Assembly: GCA_030765045.1 (NCBI GenBank)
Contig: CM060964.1
Location: 153,724,490-153,788,489 of the forward strand
Reading direction: 5' to 3'
Origin: Tenodera sinensis
Taxonomy: Eukaryota > Arthropoda > Insecta > Mantodea > Mantidae
DNA length: 64,000 bases
How positions within the stretch are numbered: the first letter of the stretch is position 1; each line of letters starts with the position of its first letter. The notes below the pieces were generated by a model, which did not search any database, was not told the DNA's origin, and saw only the letters and a list, made by a program, of their open reading frames with translations. Both the position numbers and the translations under genes were made by a program. Shown here piece by piece: positions 1-10,639 of the stretch.

Positions 1-1610
1 TCTCTTATTGGTCTGAAATAAAATTGTTTTATTTTTTGTAGTAAATTACTTTCTTTTTTTTTTTTCTGATTTACTTCTACTAACAGGATATTTCTCATGA
101 CACAAAACATTCATGTAAGAATTTAGTCTTTATTGGATTTCAAAATAGATTCCTTTATAATAACGTCACCTGAATTCTAACATTCTATGATTGCAAATTA
201 AAAGAAATAATGATAAATAAAAAATTACAATACACCGCACATTAATGTTATTTAGTCATTAATCATCACACACTTAATCTTTCATTTTATGTGAGTAATA
301 AACAAGTACTAGCTTCTTTGATTTTTCAAATGAATGATTTCTGTTAATATTATGTACAAAAGACTACCCGGATAATATCCCCTCCAGTTGTGCAGACTAA
401 GCTGGAATGTTCAGTAATTTATGAGGCAAATTTGCTCTGTAAACATTCCAAATTCATTTGCCACATTGATTAATAATTAGAGATTTTGACAACAAAGGAA
501 AAATCATATTTATGTTTGTTAAGATCTGCTAAGTTACTGAACTTGTTCGGTTACGTCAGCTTTTATATCCATTCAGATTTCGAGAAGAAGGCTCTGGATT
601 GTTCTGTTGACACTTCATTGTGCAAGCTTCTTGGGGAGTCCCTTATTAAGAAGATTGTTTCTGATAAGTTGGATAATTTGATCCAGGAACTTTTCTATCA
701 TCTCTTCACCACCATAACAGCATTTGGCTGATCACCCATCCAGGTTCTGCTATGATCCAAAGTTAGCTTGTGCCCTGACAGTCTACTGATCCAAGGCATT
801 GGCATTTAAGTCCTCAAATGAGGCAGGGGGGCAATCCAAAGAAGAAGACAAAAAAGTAAAATGGATCAAATGCAGAAGAAGATGCAAAACACTGAGATTT
901 ACATTACTGGGTTTACTAAGAAGAATAGAAAATCTAAAGATACCATGGAAAAAATGTAAATATATCTGAAGGGATAAAAGAAGATGGGATGACATAAGCA
1001 CCACTGAATGGCCAATATAACTGAGGCCATAAGATATTAGTAAACAGAAGACAGTAACAACAGGAAATCTATGGCAACTGGAGGTAGAAATTTGATGAGT
1101 GCTATAGGAATTTGCATTAAAAAGTTACTATTATACATTGTAGCAGCTAGACTAAATTGCAGTGAAAAATAAGCAAAAATGAGACTGAGCTTTGTGAGTA
1201 TGTATTAAAGCAGCATAATTATTTCTAAAATGTTTGACAAATTACAAACAAATGTGTATAAAAAAACCTCATGGAGATTTTCATCAAATTGAAAACACCA
1301 TAGAAAACGATCAGGTTGAAATGAGACCAGAGAGTATCTTAATATGCATAATAAAGGAAGGCAATAATTTTATTGTAATATTTAAACAACATGGAACAGT
1401 GAATTCTTTTAATAATTATTTGGGGGGAGAAAACTCCATATAAATAATAAAAATTGAAGCGCAGCTTGAGTAATAAATCAATTTTCCCATATAGGAGACA
1501 AAAGTGTTTGTTTAAACTTTCAAAAAAACAATTTCTTATGTTTTAAGAAAATAGCAAGATATATCTTCTTTCTTGGAAGTGTTGAAAACAGCATTGTTAT
1601 AACCAATTAA
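1..1610. other. No gene recognised; AT-rich sequence
   Basis: I see nothing interpretable here. The stretch is AT-rich with short homopolymer runs. The short open frames (for example 486-731 and 1234-1443) show no domain, codon pattern or splice context that I recognise. It may be intronic sequence upstream of the glycosyltransferase exons, but that is inference only. Confidence 0.6.
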
Positions 1611-1617
1611 ATTCAAA

Positions 1618-1740
1618 GGTGAGTCTATTAATAACACTAAACAACACTTACTTTAGGATTTCCTGGAACATGTTTTGGAGGCTGATTTTCCTCCATTATC
1701 AACCGGACATCGCCAATCACACCACAGAAAACCAGCCATT
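1618..1740 (-). repeat. Repeat fragment shared with the Penelope-like element at 6.6 kb
   Basis: This stretch is similar to 6641-6735: both contain ataacactaaacaacactta, then a TTCCxGGAACxxGTTTxGGAGG-like block, then a pyrimidine-rich stretch ending in attatcaa. At 6.6 kb the same sequence lies next to a GIY-YIG (Penelope-like) coding fragment. This copy is therefore probably the noncoding end of the same family without its coding part. Strand is inferred from the other copy. Confidence 0.45.
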
Positions 1741-2422
1741 GTGATGTGCATCAAATGGCAGAAAAAAGACCTAAATCAAATGTTTCCCACTAGCCAAAGT
1801 GATGCACTTTGCTTCATCATACGAAGGAAGAAAACACCAAGTTGTTGACTTGATTCCTTTAGTGCTGTATAGTAAGTTGGTGTTGCCAAACGTGGGATTT
1901 GTCATGATGACATTACATTGTTGTTTGCAGGGATAGAATACATATCAGTTTCTTGCGTGGCCTTATACTGTAATATCACCTTCTTTACCATTTTGCCGAA
2001 GCCCAAGAGAAGAGATCATACTCAAAGAACATGATTAAGAATACTATCTTGAAAAGATTGCCACACAAACCTTGGTGGAAAATTTGTAGCAGAAAGGCAA
2101 GTGGGAGATGATTGTAAGTTAGTATTGAAAGCGACTTATGACTTATTTTTAAAAATTAATAACAGCACATATCTCGCTGGTAGCCTATATAAAACATTTT
2201 AATATGATTATTTTACAAATCTTGTTTACAGATGTCTGCGGCAGTGTTTTAAGAATGTTTGTGTGGTTACACCTAAAGGACTGGCAAGTCACGGGTACAG
2301 AACACTAACTACTGTACTGAGTTGCATTAGACTTACCTGGATCACACCAGATGTTGAGACTGATGACCATCAACATGAACACATTCCCTATATCTCCAAA
2401 AATAATTCTGGTTTACTCGCCA

Positions 2423-2545
2423 AAGTTCATGTTGAGTGATTGCCTGTATTTCTTTTGTGAAATTGTCCTTCAATTCTTGTAACGTGTGAGGATTTTATGT
2501 GTGTACTTTATTCTTTAACATTCCCCATAAATGAAAATCACTAAG
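2423..2545 (-). pseudogene. Mariner-like transposase C-terminal fragment, inverted copy
   Basis: The minus strand reads as the end of a mariner/Tc1-type DDE transposase: DFHLWGMLKNKVH, a stop, then NPHTLQELKDNFTKE. The LWG-LK-KV pattern followed by NPHTLxEL is typical of that domain's C-terminus. About 30 nt match, in inverted orientation, the plus-strand copy at 3068-3102 (LYLWGTLKNKVY). The fragment lacks its catalytic residues and is dead. Confidence 0.5.
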
Positions 2546-2698
2546 ACATTTAGCACAAGCGATCAACATTTCCAAGACGTCAGCTTTCTTGGCAGTGAAA
2601 TATCTGAAACTTAAAAGTTCATGCTTTACAACCACAAAATTCTGTAAGTGGGGTTAATTATTGTAATTGCTCATAGAAGTTAATTCATAATCACGATG

Positions 2699-3110
2699 TG
2701 GACCCACCTTTAATGTTCTTCACTGATGAAGCATGGTTTTATATTCAAGGTCGGATTTCTAATCAGAACGGTTGATACTGGGTTACTGAAAATCACCATA
2801 TTATTCATGAAGTTCCTCATCACGTGTAGAATTATTAGTCCCATATTTACGACACAACAGTTGATTCTTATGTTTATGTACATTCTATTTTAAATATATT
2901 TTTCTGCAACTAACAAGGAATGAAAGATTGTGTGACTGGCGTCAACAGGATTCAGTATAGCATACACTGCTGGTAATTCTATGCATGAATTGCAATATAC
3001 GCATGGGGACAAAATAATTAGTTAAGGATTGTGGTCATCTCGTTCCCCTGACATATCTCCAACTGATTTGTATTTATGGGGAACGTTAAAGAATAAAGTG
3101 TACGTATCAA
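2699..3110 (+). pseudogene. Mariner-like DDE transposase fragment
   Basis: The plus strand encodes the core of a mariner/Tc1-superfamily DDE transposase. FFTDEAWFYIQG near 2716 carries a catalytic Asp. NQNG, a stop and YWVTENHHIIHEVPHH follow. RSPDISPTDLYLWGTLKN near 3040-3100 is the motif that normally holds the last catalytic acid. Stops and frame changes break the reading frame and no N-terminal DNA-binding domain is visible. An inverted partial copy lies just upstream. It is a degraded transposon relic, not a functional gene. Confidence 0.6.
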
Positions 3111-3111
3111 A

Positions 3112-3340
3112 TATGATATTGTGGCAACTATTAAAATCAAGAGACTACAATGGGTCGGACATGTTCTATTAAGACAGTCTTCATTGCAACCCAGGAGGAT
3201 AGGAAGACCAAAGCTGAAGGTTGTAAGAAGAGACATTAGAATTTTGGGAATAAGGAATTGGAGAAGTGCAGCTTTGGTGAAGGAAGAATGGCAAAAGCTA
3301 CTACAGAAGCTAGGTCCCACACAGGGCTGTCATGCTAGTG
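3112..3340 (+). pseudogene. LINE reverse-transcriptase C-terminal tail fragment
   Basis: The frame reads IKRLQWVGHVLL, QPRRIGRPKLKVVRRDI, then RNWRSAALVKEEWQKLLQK. The order (RLxWxGHV, GRP, a basic stretch, NWxxxAxxxxxW) is the familiar tail of many arthropod endonuclease/reverse-transcriptase proteins, downstream of the RT domain. No RT or endonuclease domain precedes it; the sequence switches directly from the mariner-like fragment. It is a short truncated piece. Confidence 0.55.
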
Positions 3341-3699
3341 ATGATAATGATGAACTATATTGTACTAAACATGAAGGAGTGAAGGTTAAATATGATTTGT
3401 ATAGGCAATACTTCTGTGATCATTTCAGTTATTTCGGAAGACCTCAGATACACACTTATTGTATGTGTGAAGAGCTTATTGCTAAAGTTTGGAATTCCCA
3501 CCTGAATGGCAATGGGAAAATTAGCTGCAAAACCTGAGTTGGAGGTACATCTTTGATGAAGCCACAAGTTTTATAATACAATTTAAGTGATAAGGAATTT
3601 GTCACAATAATAAAAGGTGTGTGCTTTGGCATTTGACTTTGGAAAAAATCTCCCGCTATCAAACATTTATGTGCAGAAATTTTTTCTTTTTTATTTGCA

Positions 3700-4375
3700 G
3701 CAGATTTGGGTGATGTTTTCAGTGTGCTTGATCTTAAAACAGACAAATCTGTAGTTTATCTGCACCATGAAGGAAAGACAAGGAAGGATCGAAATAAAGT
3801 GCTCATTTTTACATCATTACTTTGAAAACTATGCTTCAAAATATGTTAAATGTGTTAACTTATTCTCTACTGGCTCTCCTAGCCAATACAAAAGCCACAC
3901 AGTGATAAGAATGGGTATGGCCTTGAAAGCCATTGATAGATTTCACTCGATAGTCTATAGATTCCCTGAGCGAAGACACTATTGTGCAATAGAGATTTTG
4001 GAGTCTTCCAAAAAAGCTTAAGAAGATTGACGGCATTTATACTTCTATACAATATGTTGAAATACTGTCCAACAGTGAGAAAAGTTCTGAAGTTCATGTA
4101 GTGAAAACAAATGAAATTTTGAGCTTTAATGAATGGTGACGGGACATTTTCAAGAAGACTGTGATATCTGAACATAGTAAAGCTCTTGCGAGAGACCTAA
4201 AACAGCAATTAACGCCAGCAAGCTTTAAAAAATTTTCATACCATAATGTAGAGAAAGGAGTGGTTGAAGCATCATTATACATAGGTTCTCCAGTAAAGCA
4301 TACATTTCACTTTTCTTTAAAAAGCTTACAATATGCCAATATAGTCTACAATGAAAAAAATTCCTGGCGGTGAAA
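3700..4375 (+). pseudogene. Degenerate ORF resembling a repetitive arthropod transposon-like protein (unnamed)
   Basis: From about 3767 the plus strand reads as a decayed protein: CSFLHHYFENYASKYVKCVN, a short loop, a HTVIRMGMAL helix, RFHSIVYRFPERRHYC, a stop near 4019, then EILSFNEW, FKKTVISEHSKAL and SFKKFSYH. I have an impression of this pattern (CVNLFxxGxxxQxKxHTxIRM, RFPERxH) from multi-copy hypothetical proteins of arthropods. By that impression the loop would normally carry an Asp and a GQNKN-like stretch, both missing here. I cannot name the family. Several stops show it is not functional. A search with the translated frame would decide. Confidence 0.35.
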
Positions 4376-4639
4376 AGAAACTGGAGGATGTAAAAAAGGG
4401 TCGGGGAGTACAAATCTAGCAGTGGAGGTGACTGGCTGTACAATGAAGGAAGCTCCCACAGCTGAGGGGGAAAAGGAGTTGCGTGACATGGCAGCTAAAG
4501 AGCAGATAAATGAAACAGTTTTAGTAAGAGATAAAGGACTACAGGGAGATTCACACAAGAGTGGATAAAATACAATAGGGAAAACAAAGAAATGGATACT
4601 TTAAAACTGGAAATTCAAACTTAAAAGGAACACTGAAAA

Positions 4640-5098
4640 GAATGGACAAGAAAAGCAGAAGATACAATCTAGTGATTTCAGGAGTTGAAGAAAACTGGAG
4701 TGGAAGTATTCATGATGTAAGAGATCTAGTGAACAGATTAGAAATACATCTGAGAGGCTACAAGATTTGCAACACATTCAGAATCAGCAAAATACCTGGG
4801 AAATGAAATATTCTTGTGAAGTTTGCAAACATGCAGACGACTATAGAAGTACTAAAACAAGCAAAAAATTGAGAGGATCAACTATTTACATCAACAAGGA
4901 CATAACGTATGCACAAAAGCACAAATTAAGGAGTTAATTGATCAGAGAAGACAAGCAATAAATGAAGTTATGGGGATATACATTAAAAACTTCAAGCTGT
5001 ACACAGTTGACCAGGCAGCAAAAAGAAAAATGGACCACATGATAGGCAGAGGCAGGAACAGCAGTCATTGAATCAAAGACGGGAAGTGATCAGTCAGT
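4640..5098 (+). pseudogene. LINE ORF1p-like (L1-type RNA-binding) fragment
   Basis: One frame reads RRYNLVISGVEENWSGSIHD, VRDLVNRLEIHLRGYKI, FRISKIPGK, a stop, NILVKFANMQT, then after a shift KKLRGSTIYINKDITYAQKH. This matches the plan of L1-like ORF1 proteins: RRxNxxxxGxxE, xxxxRxGK, xxxILVxFxN, KxLKGxxIxIxxDxT. Two stops or frame changes are visible. The right end is the target of a later LINE insertion, and the relic may resume after 5573. Confidence 0.5.
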
Positions 5099-5112
5099 AG
5101 CTGGAAGTGAGT

Positions 5113-5558
5113 GAGTGTGCCGTGTTTAAGGGCCCATCAACAACTTGGCATTAGGGCCCCAAGTCCAAAGATAAAATCACCAAAGTTCAGAAGTTAAAAT
5201 GCCACCCTTAAAACCCCAAAACCCGAAAGTTAAAATACATATAAGCACCTCTGCTCAACTATTAAAACTTCCCATTTAAAAAGCTAAAATGTTAAACTTA
5301 AAATTACTAAAAGTTAAAACAGTTAAAATGCAAGAATTAAAACAAACATCAAGTAAAACAGCCTAAAATGCTAAAATTCTGAAATAAGATAACCTTACAC
5401 TTGTTGACCAAATTCAATATTGGCAACAAACCGCAGCACTGTAGTTAAACCTACTGGGTCATTGCCTAAAACTGAGCTCATTGTAAGGCCCAGGCCAAGC
5501 GACTGACGGTCATGAGCGTATCGCGAACAATCAAGGACATGTGCGACAGAGTGGAAGC
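5113..5558 (-). mobile_element. 5'-truncated Jockey/I-type LINE, 3' end, with 14-bp target duplication
   Basis: The minus strand encodes the last codons of a LINE ORF2: SVAHVLDCSRYAHDRQSLGL, then VLRFVANIEF and a stop near 5398. It matches the C-terminus of the larger plus-strand LINE ending at 41234 (SVAHVLNDCLPYARERQSLG). The 3' UTR also matches, including the final GGGCCCTTAAAC. The insert is bounded by agctggaagtgagt at 5099-5112 and again at 5559-5572, a clean target-site duplication. It is a dead-on-arrival copy containing only the 3' end. Confidence 0.85.
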
Positions 5559-5572
5559 AGCTGGAAGTGAGT

Positions 5573-6560
5573 TGCCCAGCAGTGAAGAGGCAACTATTCA
5601 ACATTTTGCAGCACATGTGGATCCAGCAACAAGTGCAACATCAAGGTCAAGTTAAACAAAACACAAGGTGGAGATGTGGACAGTGGAGTGCAATAGAAAG
5701 AGGTGAAAGAGCCAAGGTGGGGGATGATAACAGTGGATAGTCGGGAGGAAGCGAAGAAATATGCTACTCAACAATAGCTACAGAAAAAATGACAGATGAA
5801 ATAACTAATGGATCAAAGAGGGTGAGGGGGAAAGGGAAAACTAAGAAGGAGAGAAGGAAAGAAAGGGAAGTTTCGCCGAGAGTAACAAGGTTAAGCAAAT
5901 GGTTGGGTAATCCGTAAATGAGGGAGCAAAAGGTTTTAATATGCTGTGAAAGTGAGATTATAGTGAAGTGGTGAAATTGGGATAATGAAGATTAGTGAAG
6001 AGTTTAATGTAAACCAATTAATGAGAGTTACAAGAGTGGAGCTGATAAGAAAAGTTGAGAAAGAGGTAAAGTGAATAAAGATGGGAGATGAAATAAAGCA
6101 GGAGCTAAAAAATTAAACGTGAGGGTGGGAGCAGGATAAAATTAGTGAGAAGGTAAGAGGCAAACTTTCACAAATTAAACACTTGTATGTAAAATGTAAT
6201 TATACTGAAGGGCTGCCCTAATAGCAAAAGAGCCAGAGCCCAGCTCAGAGGTAGCCCAAGGTATGTAAGAATTAGTACTCAAATCAGTCAGTATGTAGGC
6301 CATGAAGACACATTCTTCTATGTTGAGCGTATGGAATCTGTCTTAAAAACTAAATATTTGCAAAATGTGATTTTCCAAAAGCAATTCAAATTATATTCAT
6401 TTTTATTATAATATGCCATTTATACTGTTAAAATAAATGCTAGGTTTCTTCTATGATTAATTTTTGGAATACCTATCATCCTGGCATGAACTAGGCACAC
6501 TTTAAACCTGCAGAACTGAATGCAAATAACCAGTATACTCGTATGGACCAATCAGGAACT
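5573..6560. other. No gene; purine-rich stretch and nondescript AT-rich DNA
   Basis: From about 5640 to 6170 the plus strand is strongly purine-rich, with many gaaag, gggag and gagaag runs and no long open frame. It could be the decayed continuation of the LINE relic interrupted at 5099, since its left edge is the second copy of that target duplication, but I cannot align it to a protein. From 6180 onward nothing is recognisable. Confidence 0.4.
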
Positions 6561-6626
6561 ATTAACTGTTATATTGATTCCTTAAAACAAGCGTGAGCAA
6601 ATGGAAATGCAAATAAGTTAATCTAC

Positions 6627-7125
6627 TTTAATCTAAAAGATGAGTCAATAACACTAAACAACACTTACATTTATAATTTTCCGGAACGCGTTTCGGAGGT
6701 TAACTTTTCTCTATTATCAAATAGACAGTGACTGGGTTTCCATGGTGCGAATGGCGATGCTGCTTCTGACATTTCCTCTGGTGTTGGTTCAAGGAACTTG
6801 CTGAAAATATCTTTCTGGGGAATGTCGAAATTAAATACTTGGTTTCTATTTATTAAAATGAAGATTTGTTCCCATGTGGACAGCTCTTGTTTTACAGTTA
6901 TGGGTTGGAGGAGTTTCGGTTCTGGCTTTATGTTGTGATTTTTTGTTCAAAAGTGAAAGGCAACTGCTAATTTTTCCAATTGTTTGCTTTTGATGTTCCT
7001 AATGTGTTCCTTGGATCTAATTTTTAAATTTCTTTTGGTTTTTCCTGTGTATACTTCATTGCAATAACTGCATTCAATTTGGTATATGCCGGAGCTTTTG
7101 TTATTGACTCATCTTTTAGATTAAA
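6627..7125 (-). mobile_element. Penelope-like element fragment (GIY-YIG endonuclease) bounded by inverted repeats
   Basis: The minus strand near 7100-6920 reads SGIYQIECSYCNEVYTGKTK, RNLKIRSKEH, IRNIKSKQLEKLAVAFHF. This is the GIY-YIG endonuclease domain of Penelope-like retroelements: GIY, then a CCHH-like CxxC, Y(I/T)G, R and EH. It continues after a stop into a C-terminal tail ending near 6770. A 26-bp sequence at 6627-6652 is repeated exactly in inverted orientation at 7100-7125, so the fragment is framed by inverted repeats. The reverse-transcriptase domain is absent; the right boundary falls just upstream of the GIY motif. Confidence 0.65.
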
Positions 7126-7279
7126 TTGATTATAGCAACACTGTTTTCAAACTTTTAAGAAAGGAAGAAAGTTAATCTAAGCTGTCATGTATGTGTAATT
7201 TACAGTTTTGCTTTGCATAATTTTCTCCAAATTCTGTTGCATTGGTACAGTGTTATCAAATTATCAACAACTCTGAAAA

Positions 7280-7440
7280 TATTAGATTTACTGGCATTTT
7301 AAAGAACTCCTGTATGACGAAATTCTGGGGCAACGCTAATATAATCCTAGCAATTGACAGCATTGTTAAACAAAATATAACAAAGTATAAGCAAATATAA
7401 ACAAAAACAAACCGAGAAAAGGTAGGTCTTAGTCATGTAA
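7280..7440 (+). repeat. Inverted duplicate of the SINE-B/Tc1 junction (partner arm 8576-8740)
   Basis: This stretch is an imperfect inverted copy of about 8576-8740. Reading rightward it contains a SINE-B piece in the opposite orientation to the one at 8.6-9.1 kb (aactcctgtatgacgaaat, gcaattgacagcattgtta). It then has the sequence flanking that SINE in the Tc1-like gene (gagaaaaggtaggtcttagt). Because the SINE/transposase junction itself is present in both arms, the duplication arose after the SINE had inserted, or through a composite copy of that allele. Confidence 0.6.
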
Positions 7441-7880
7441 AGCATATTCTGTTAGGTAAGGAGAAGGTAAAAACAAAACAAAACCATGATAATGAGCCAA
7501 ATATATGCTCACTGAAAAAAAAAATATATATATATACAGCCACTCAAGAAAGTACTTGTCTAACTAGTCTTGTTAAGCGTAAAAGCAAATAAAGGAAGAG
7601 TACTGGTTTATGTGGTTTATGTGTTGTGTCCTAAAAATACATTATATGCTAACAAAACATCATTTTGTGTTTTAACAGAAATAAGAAAAGTAAAAATAAT
7701 CATCTCATTTCACTTCAAAAATGTATTCATCTCCACCACATAAACTATTGTTTTGACTTATGGATATATATTTTTAACACTTGGTGGGCCATCCTTTTCT
7801 CTTCATTATCTCATGCAACCTTTTTCTCTCAAAAGATTTTGTGCAGTTTCTCTAATAATTTTCTTTCACCCCTCAATTAA
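7441..7880. other. No gene recognised
   Basis: Spacer between the arms of the inverted duplication. It contains a short A run followed by (TA)n near 7511-7535. A short open frame at 7665-7880 has no recognisable domain. Confidence 0.5.
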
Positions 7881-8635
7881 TAGCTCCTTATGATTATTCT
7901 TGTTTAAGATCTTGGGTGTTCATAGATTTTCTTCAACAGTGTGCCACACATCCTCAATTAGATTGATGTCTGGTGATTGCAGAGGTGCTTCCATCTATTG
8001 TGGTCTGTTGACTAACAACCAGAGCTTCATGTTCAGGACTGCGGGTTTGGGTCATTGACTTGTGTGAAGATATAGCCATCTATAAGGTCCACATTGTTCA
8101 TACACTATGGAAAATGTGACTTCAGTATGTTGATTTAAAGTCTGTTGTCCATGTTGCCATCAATAAAGCAGAGATCGTTTAAACCATTGGCACTCATACA
8201 CCCCACACAAGCATAGATCCTCCACCATGTTTAGCAGTGGCCATAAAAGTTTTCATTTCCAATTCACAATTTTTCTGGTTTGATATACTTATTCTTCTTT
8301 TGTATACAAATATGTTAAATTTACTTTTGTCTGTAAAAATTACCTTTTTCTAGAAGTTATAATCATTTGTTATTTTTGGTATATTCCAGTCCCTTGTTTC
8401 TATTAATCTTGGGTATGTATGGTTTTCTGCAGGCTATTCGATTGTTGTGTTCAGCTTCATGACTGTTTCTTACTGTCAGGGGATTTACATATTTTCTTAT
8501 TTCCTTTTCCACTTCTGCACTAACTCTTATAGGATCTATTTTCTGTTTTCTAGCCATCTGATGTTTTTCAGCTTCAGTCATGACTAAGGCCTACCTTTCC
8601 TTGGCTTGTTTTTGCCCATATTTGATTATACTTGC

Positions 8636-9102
8636 TACAAAAAAAAAGTTTTGCTTAACAATGCTGTCAATTTCTAGGATCATACTAGTGTTGCCAGTGT
8701 GCCCCAGAATTTCGTCCTGCAGGAGTTCTTTTACATGCCAGTATATCTACTGACATGTAGCTGTCGTCTTTAAGCACACAGGCGGCACCGTGGCCGAGCG
8801 GTTAGTGCGCTCGCCTACCACCTAGGCGGCCCGGGTTCGATCCCAGGGACCCGCGTGTGGTATTCGTGGTGGATGAAGCGGCGTCAGGGCGGGTTTTCTC
8901 CGGGTACTCCGGTTTCCCCCGCCATCTCATTCCATGTATCATCAGTGTCACCGCCTGCGGTGCCGTAGTAGTAAAAGCGGGCGTTAAACACAACAAAACA
9001 AACTTTAAGCACACTTAAAAACCATCAATCTGGGCCATATTTGAACCTGTGACCTTGGGATCAGTAGGCCACCGTCTAACCAACTGAGCCACCCAGACCA
9101 AC
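8636..9102 (-). mobile_element. tRNA-derived SINE (family B here), inserted in Tc1-like gene and itself interrupted
   Basis: The SINE body is similar to 51100-51334: ggagttcttttacatgccag, aagcacacttaaaaaccat and a reversed tRNA-like head ending in ctaaccaactgagccacc. Read on the minus strand, the head has an A box (GGTGGCTCAGTTGGTTAGAC) and a B box (GGTTCAAA), the internal RNA polymerase III promoter; the tail is A-rich. It is flanked by gattatacttgc at 8624-8635 and 9103-9114, a perfect 12-bp target duplication that joins the two halves of the Tc1-like transposase. The SINE is itself split at 8780-9002. Confidence 0.85.
8780..9002 (+). mobile_element. tRNA-Ser/Leu-like SINE nested inside SINE-B
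   Basis: The 5' end is tRNA-like, with A box tggccgagcggttagtgcg and B box gggttcgatccc; the A box form is that of class II tRNAs (Ser/Leu). A tRNA-unrelated body follows, then the tail gcgttaaacacaacaaaaca. The 12-bp ctttaagcacac at 8768-8779 is repeated at 9003-9014 and is single-copy in the intact SINE-B at 51.2 kb. It is therefore the target duplication, and this SINE is younger than the SINE-B it split. Confidence 0.88.
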
Positions 9103-9244
9103 GATTATACTTGCATATGATATTCTTAGCAGTAGCATGCGCCGGTTTAGTACTTCAGCTATTTCTTTGAACGTTTTGCCATTTTGGAGCCATTGTATTG
9201 CAAGCAATCTTTCTTCCTCTGTCATTTCCTTATTTTTCCATTCT

Positions 9245-9760
9245 ATGCTTTCTATTCCAATGTTGTCAGTTTCAAGACGCAATGCATACTGACCCAGCAC
9301 ATGTACCCCAGCTGAAGGAGGGAGAATCATCTAATGGGGTAGTTTTGTTGCTGCCTAGTTTACCAGACAAATATTTGTTTGACCTGCAATTTGTCCTGAA
9401 GGGAATCTTGCAAATAAGGAAGTTAAGCCAAATGATACCTGGATTTCTTCTGATTCGCTGTTGATGTAACAAGCTTTTTAATTAATTCTGACAAGCACGT
9501 TATATTGGACTGAACAAATTTTTCCAGTGAATTTGAACTTCTCTAGCCATAGAGATAGCAGGTTGGTGCATCAATATTACTTACAATTTGTCTTGTGTTA
9601 TTGTTATGTTTTGGATTTTTGGTATGCAGCAGTGGCAGCCCATGGTCACACTTTTTTTGGAGTCACATCCAGATGTAATTTCAATCTTCAAAGTGAAAAT
9701 GGGGATATACTTTTTACAAACCATATAATCAAGTTTTTAAACATTAATCCTAAAATTAAA
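9245..9760. other. No gene recognised
   Basis: Apart from the extreme N-terminal Tc1-like codons at its left edge, I see no coding, RNA or repeat signal. The open frame at 9527-9910 exists mainly because the trinucleotide repeat that follows translates as poly-isoleucine. Confidence 0.5.
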
Positions 9761-9769
9761 ATAATAACA

Positions 9770-9862
<93 letters not shown>

Positions 9863-9907
9863 GTAATAGTAATAGTAATAATAATAATAGTAACAGTAAC
9901 AATAATA
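9761..9907 (+). repeat. (AAT)n trinucleotide microsatellite
   Basis: A nearly perfect aat/ata repeat runs from about 9774 to 9862 (roughly 29 units). Imperfect units with tagtaat and taacagtaac interruptions lie on either side. The degenerate edges and pure core are typical of a microsatellite that still expands in the centre. Confidence 0.95.
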
Positions 9908-10540
9908 TAAATAATAGATACAGAACTAAACTCACTAAGTACCAGGATTACTTATACAGAAGATTGGAATTCACATATTTCCTCCTTATGAATAAAAAAC
10001 TAGCCAATGAATTCAGGTGCCTTGGCCCATGCCATCCCAATGGAAAGTTTTCTTTTCAGGGTACTGAGACATCACTCTGTCGCCACTGTTGTAGCAGGAA
10101 TGGTTTGTGCACTTCAGAAAGTGATTGCTCAAAGGAATGTTGGGTAAAAAATTGAACAGATCAAAGATTGATATTATTTCTTGGAAAAATTCATTGCAAT
10201 AGATCCCTTACAGTTCATTTTTCAAGTTCTCATTTCAAATAATGTGACTGTAACTTGATGAAAAATACTGTATAAGTTAGCTGGGAAATTTGACCTGAAA
10301 GTAGAAATTTTCTTTTGGTCAGTTTCAACACTACTAAATATTGAGATTCTTATAAACATCCTCTAAATTTGTTTATTGTTATATCACACATTTCTTTGGC
10401 ATCTGCAGTTCGATTTACTTCTGAACCATGTCAAGACACTATTAGATGTTGAATATTTGGTCAGATGGATTAGCCTAAATTAAGTAAATGAATAAATTCA
10501 AAGGTTAGAAATAAATAAAACTTACAACATTGATGGCATT
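9908..10540. other. No gene recognised
   Basis: AT-rich sequence. The short open frame at 9964-10155 is cysteine-rich near its end but shows no recognisable domain. The decayed LINE that becomes readable near 10560 may start within this stretch; I could not align it to a protein. Confidence 0.4.
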
Positions 10541-10639
10541 CTAAGGAAAATTTGGAGGCCTATGGACAGGAGGAAAATAGAGGGATGTTATTGGTGCAGA
10601 TGTTTAATACAATATTTGATGAGGGTAAATAGCCTAAAG

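Larger units (their letters stand above)
7890..9240 (-). pseudogene. Tc1-like transposase pseudogene, split by nested SINEs
   Basis: On the minus strand the N-terminal helix-turn-helix reads MTEEERLLAIQWLQNGKTF, KEIAEVLNRR (9224-9130). It is followed, after an inserted SINE, by KPRKGRP, then TEAEKHQMARKQKIDPIRVS and KPYIPKINRNKGLEYTKNN. The DDE core follows: FLFTDKSKFNIF (8345-8310; the usual first acidic position reads DKS rather than DES), KHGGGSMLVWG, then APLQSPDINLIEDVWHTVEE near 7970-7925, where the normal NPIE is NLIE. Stops and frame changes are present, and some domain regions have lost open reading. The element is inactive. Terminal inverted repeats could not be defined because both flanks are rearranged. 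Confidence 0.75.

Noticed and set aside
8799..8872. Candidate tRNA-Ser/Leu gene
   Set aside because: The A and B boxes are good, but the segment lies in a SINE flanked by a target duplication and no complete acceptor stem is visible.
9527..9910. 127-codon frame ending in poly-isoleucine
   Set aside because: Its length comes from the AAT repeat; the preceding part has no domain.
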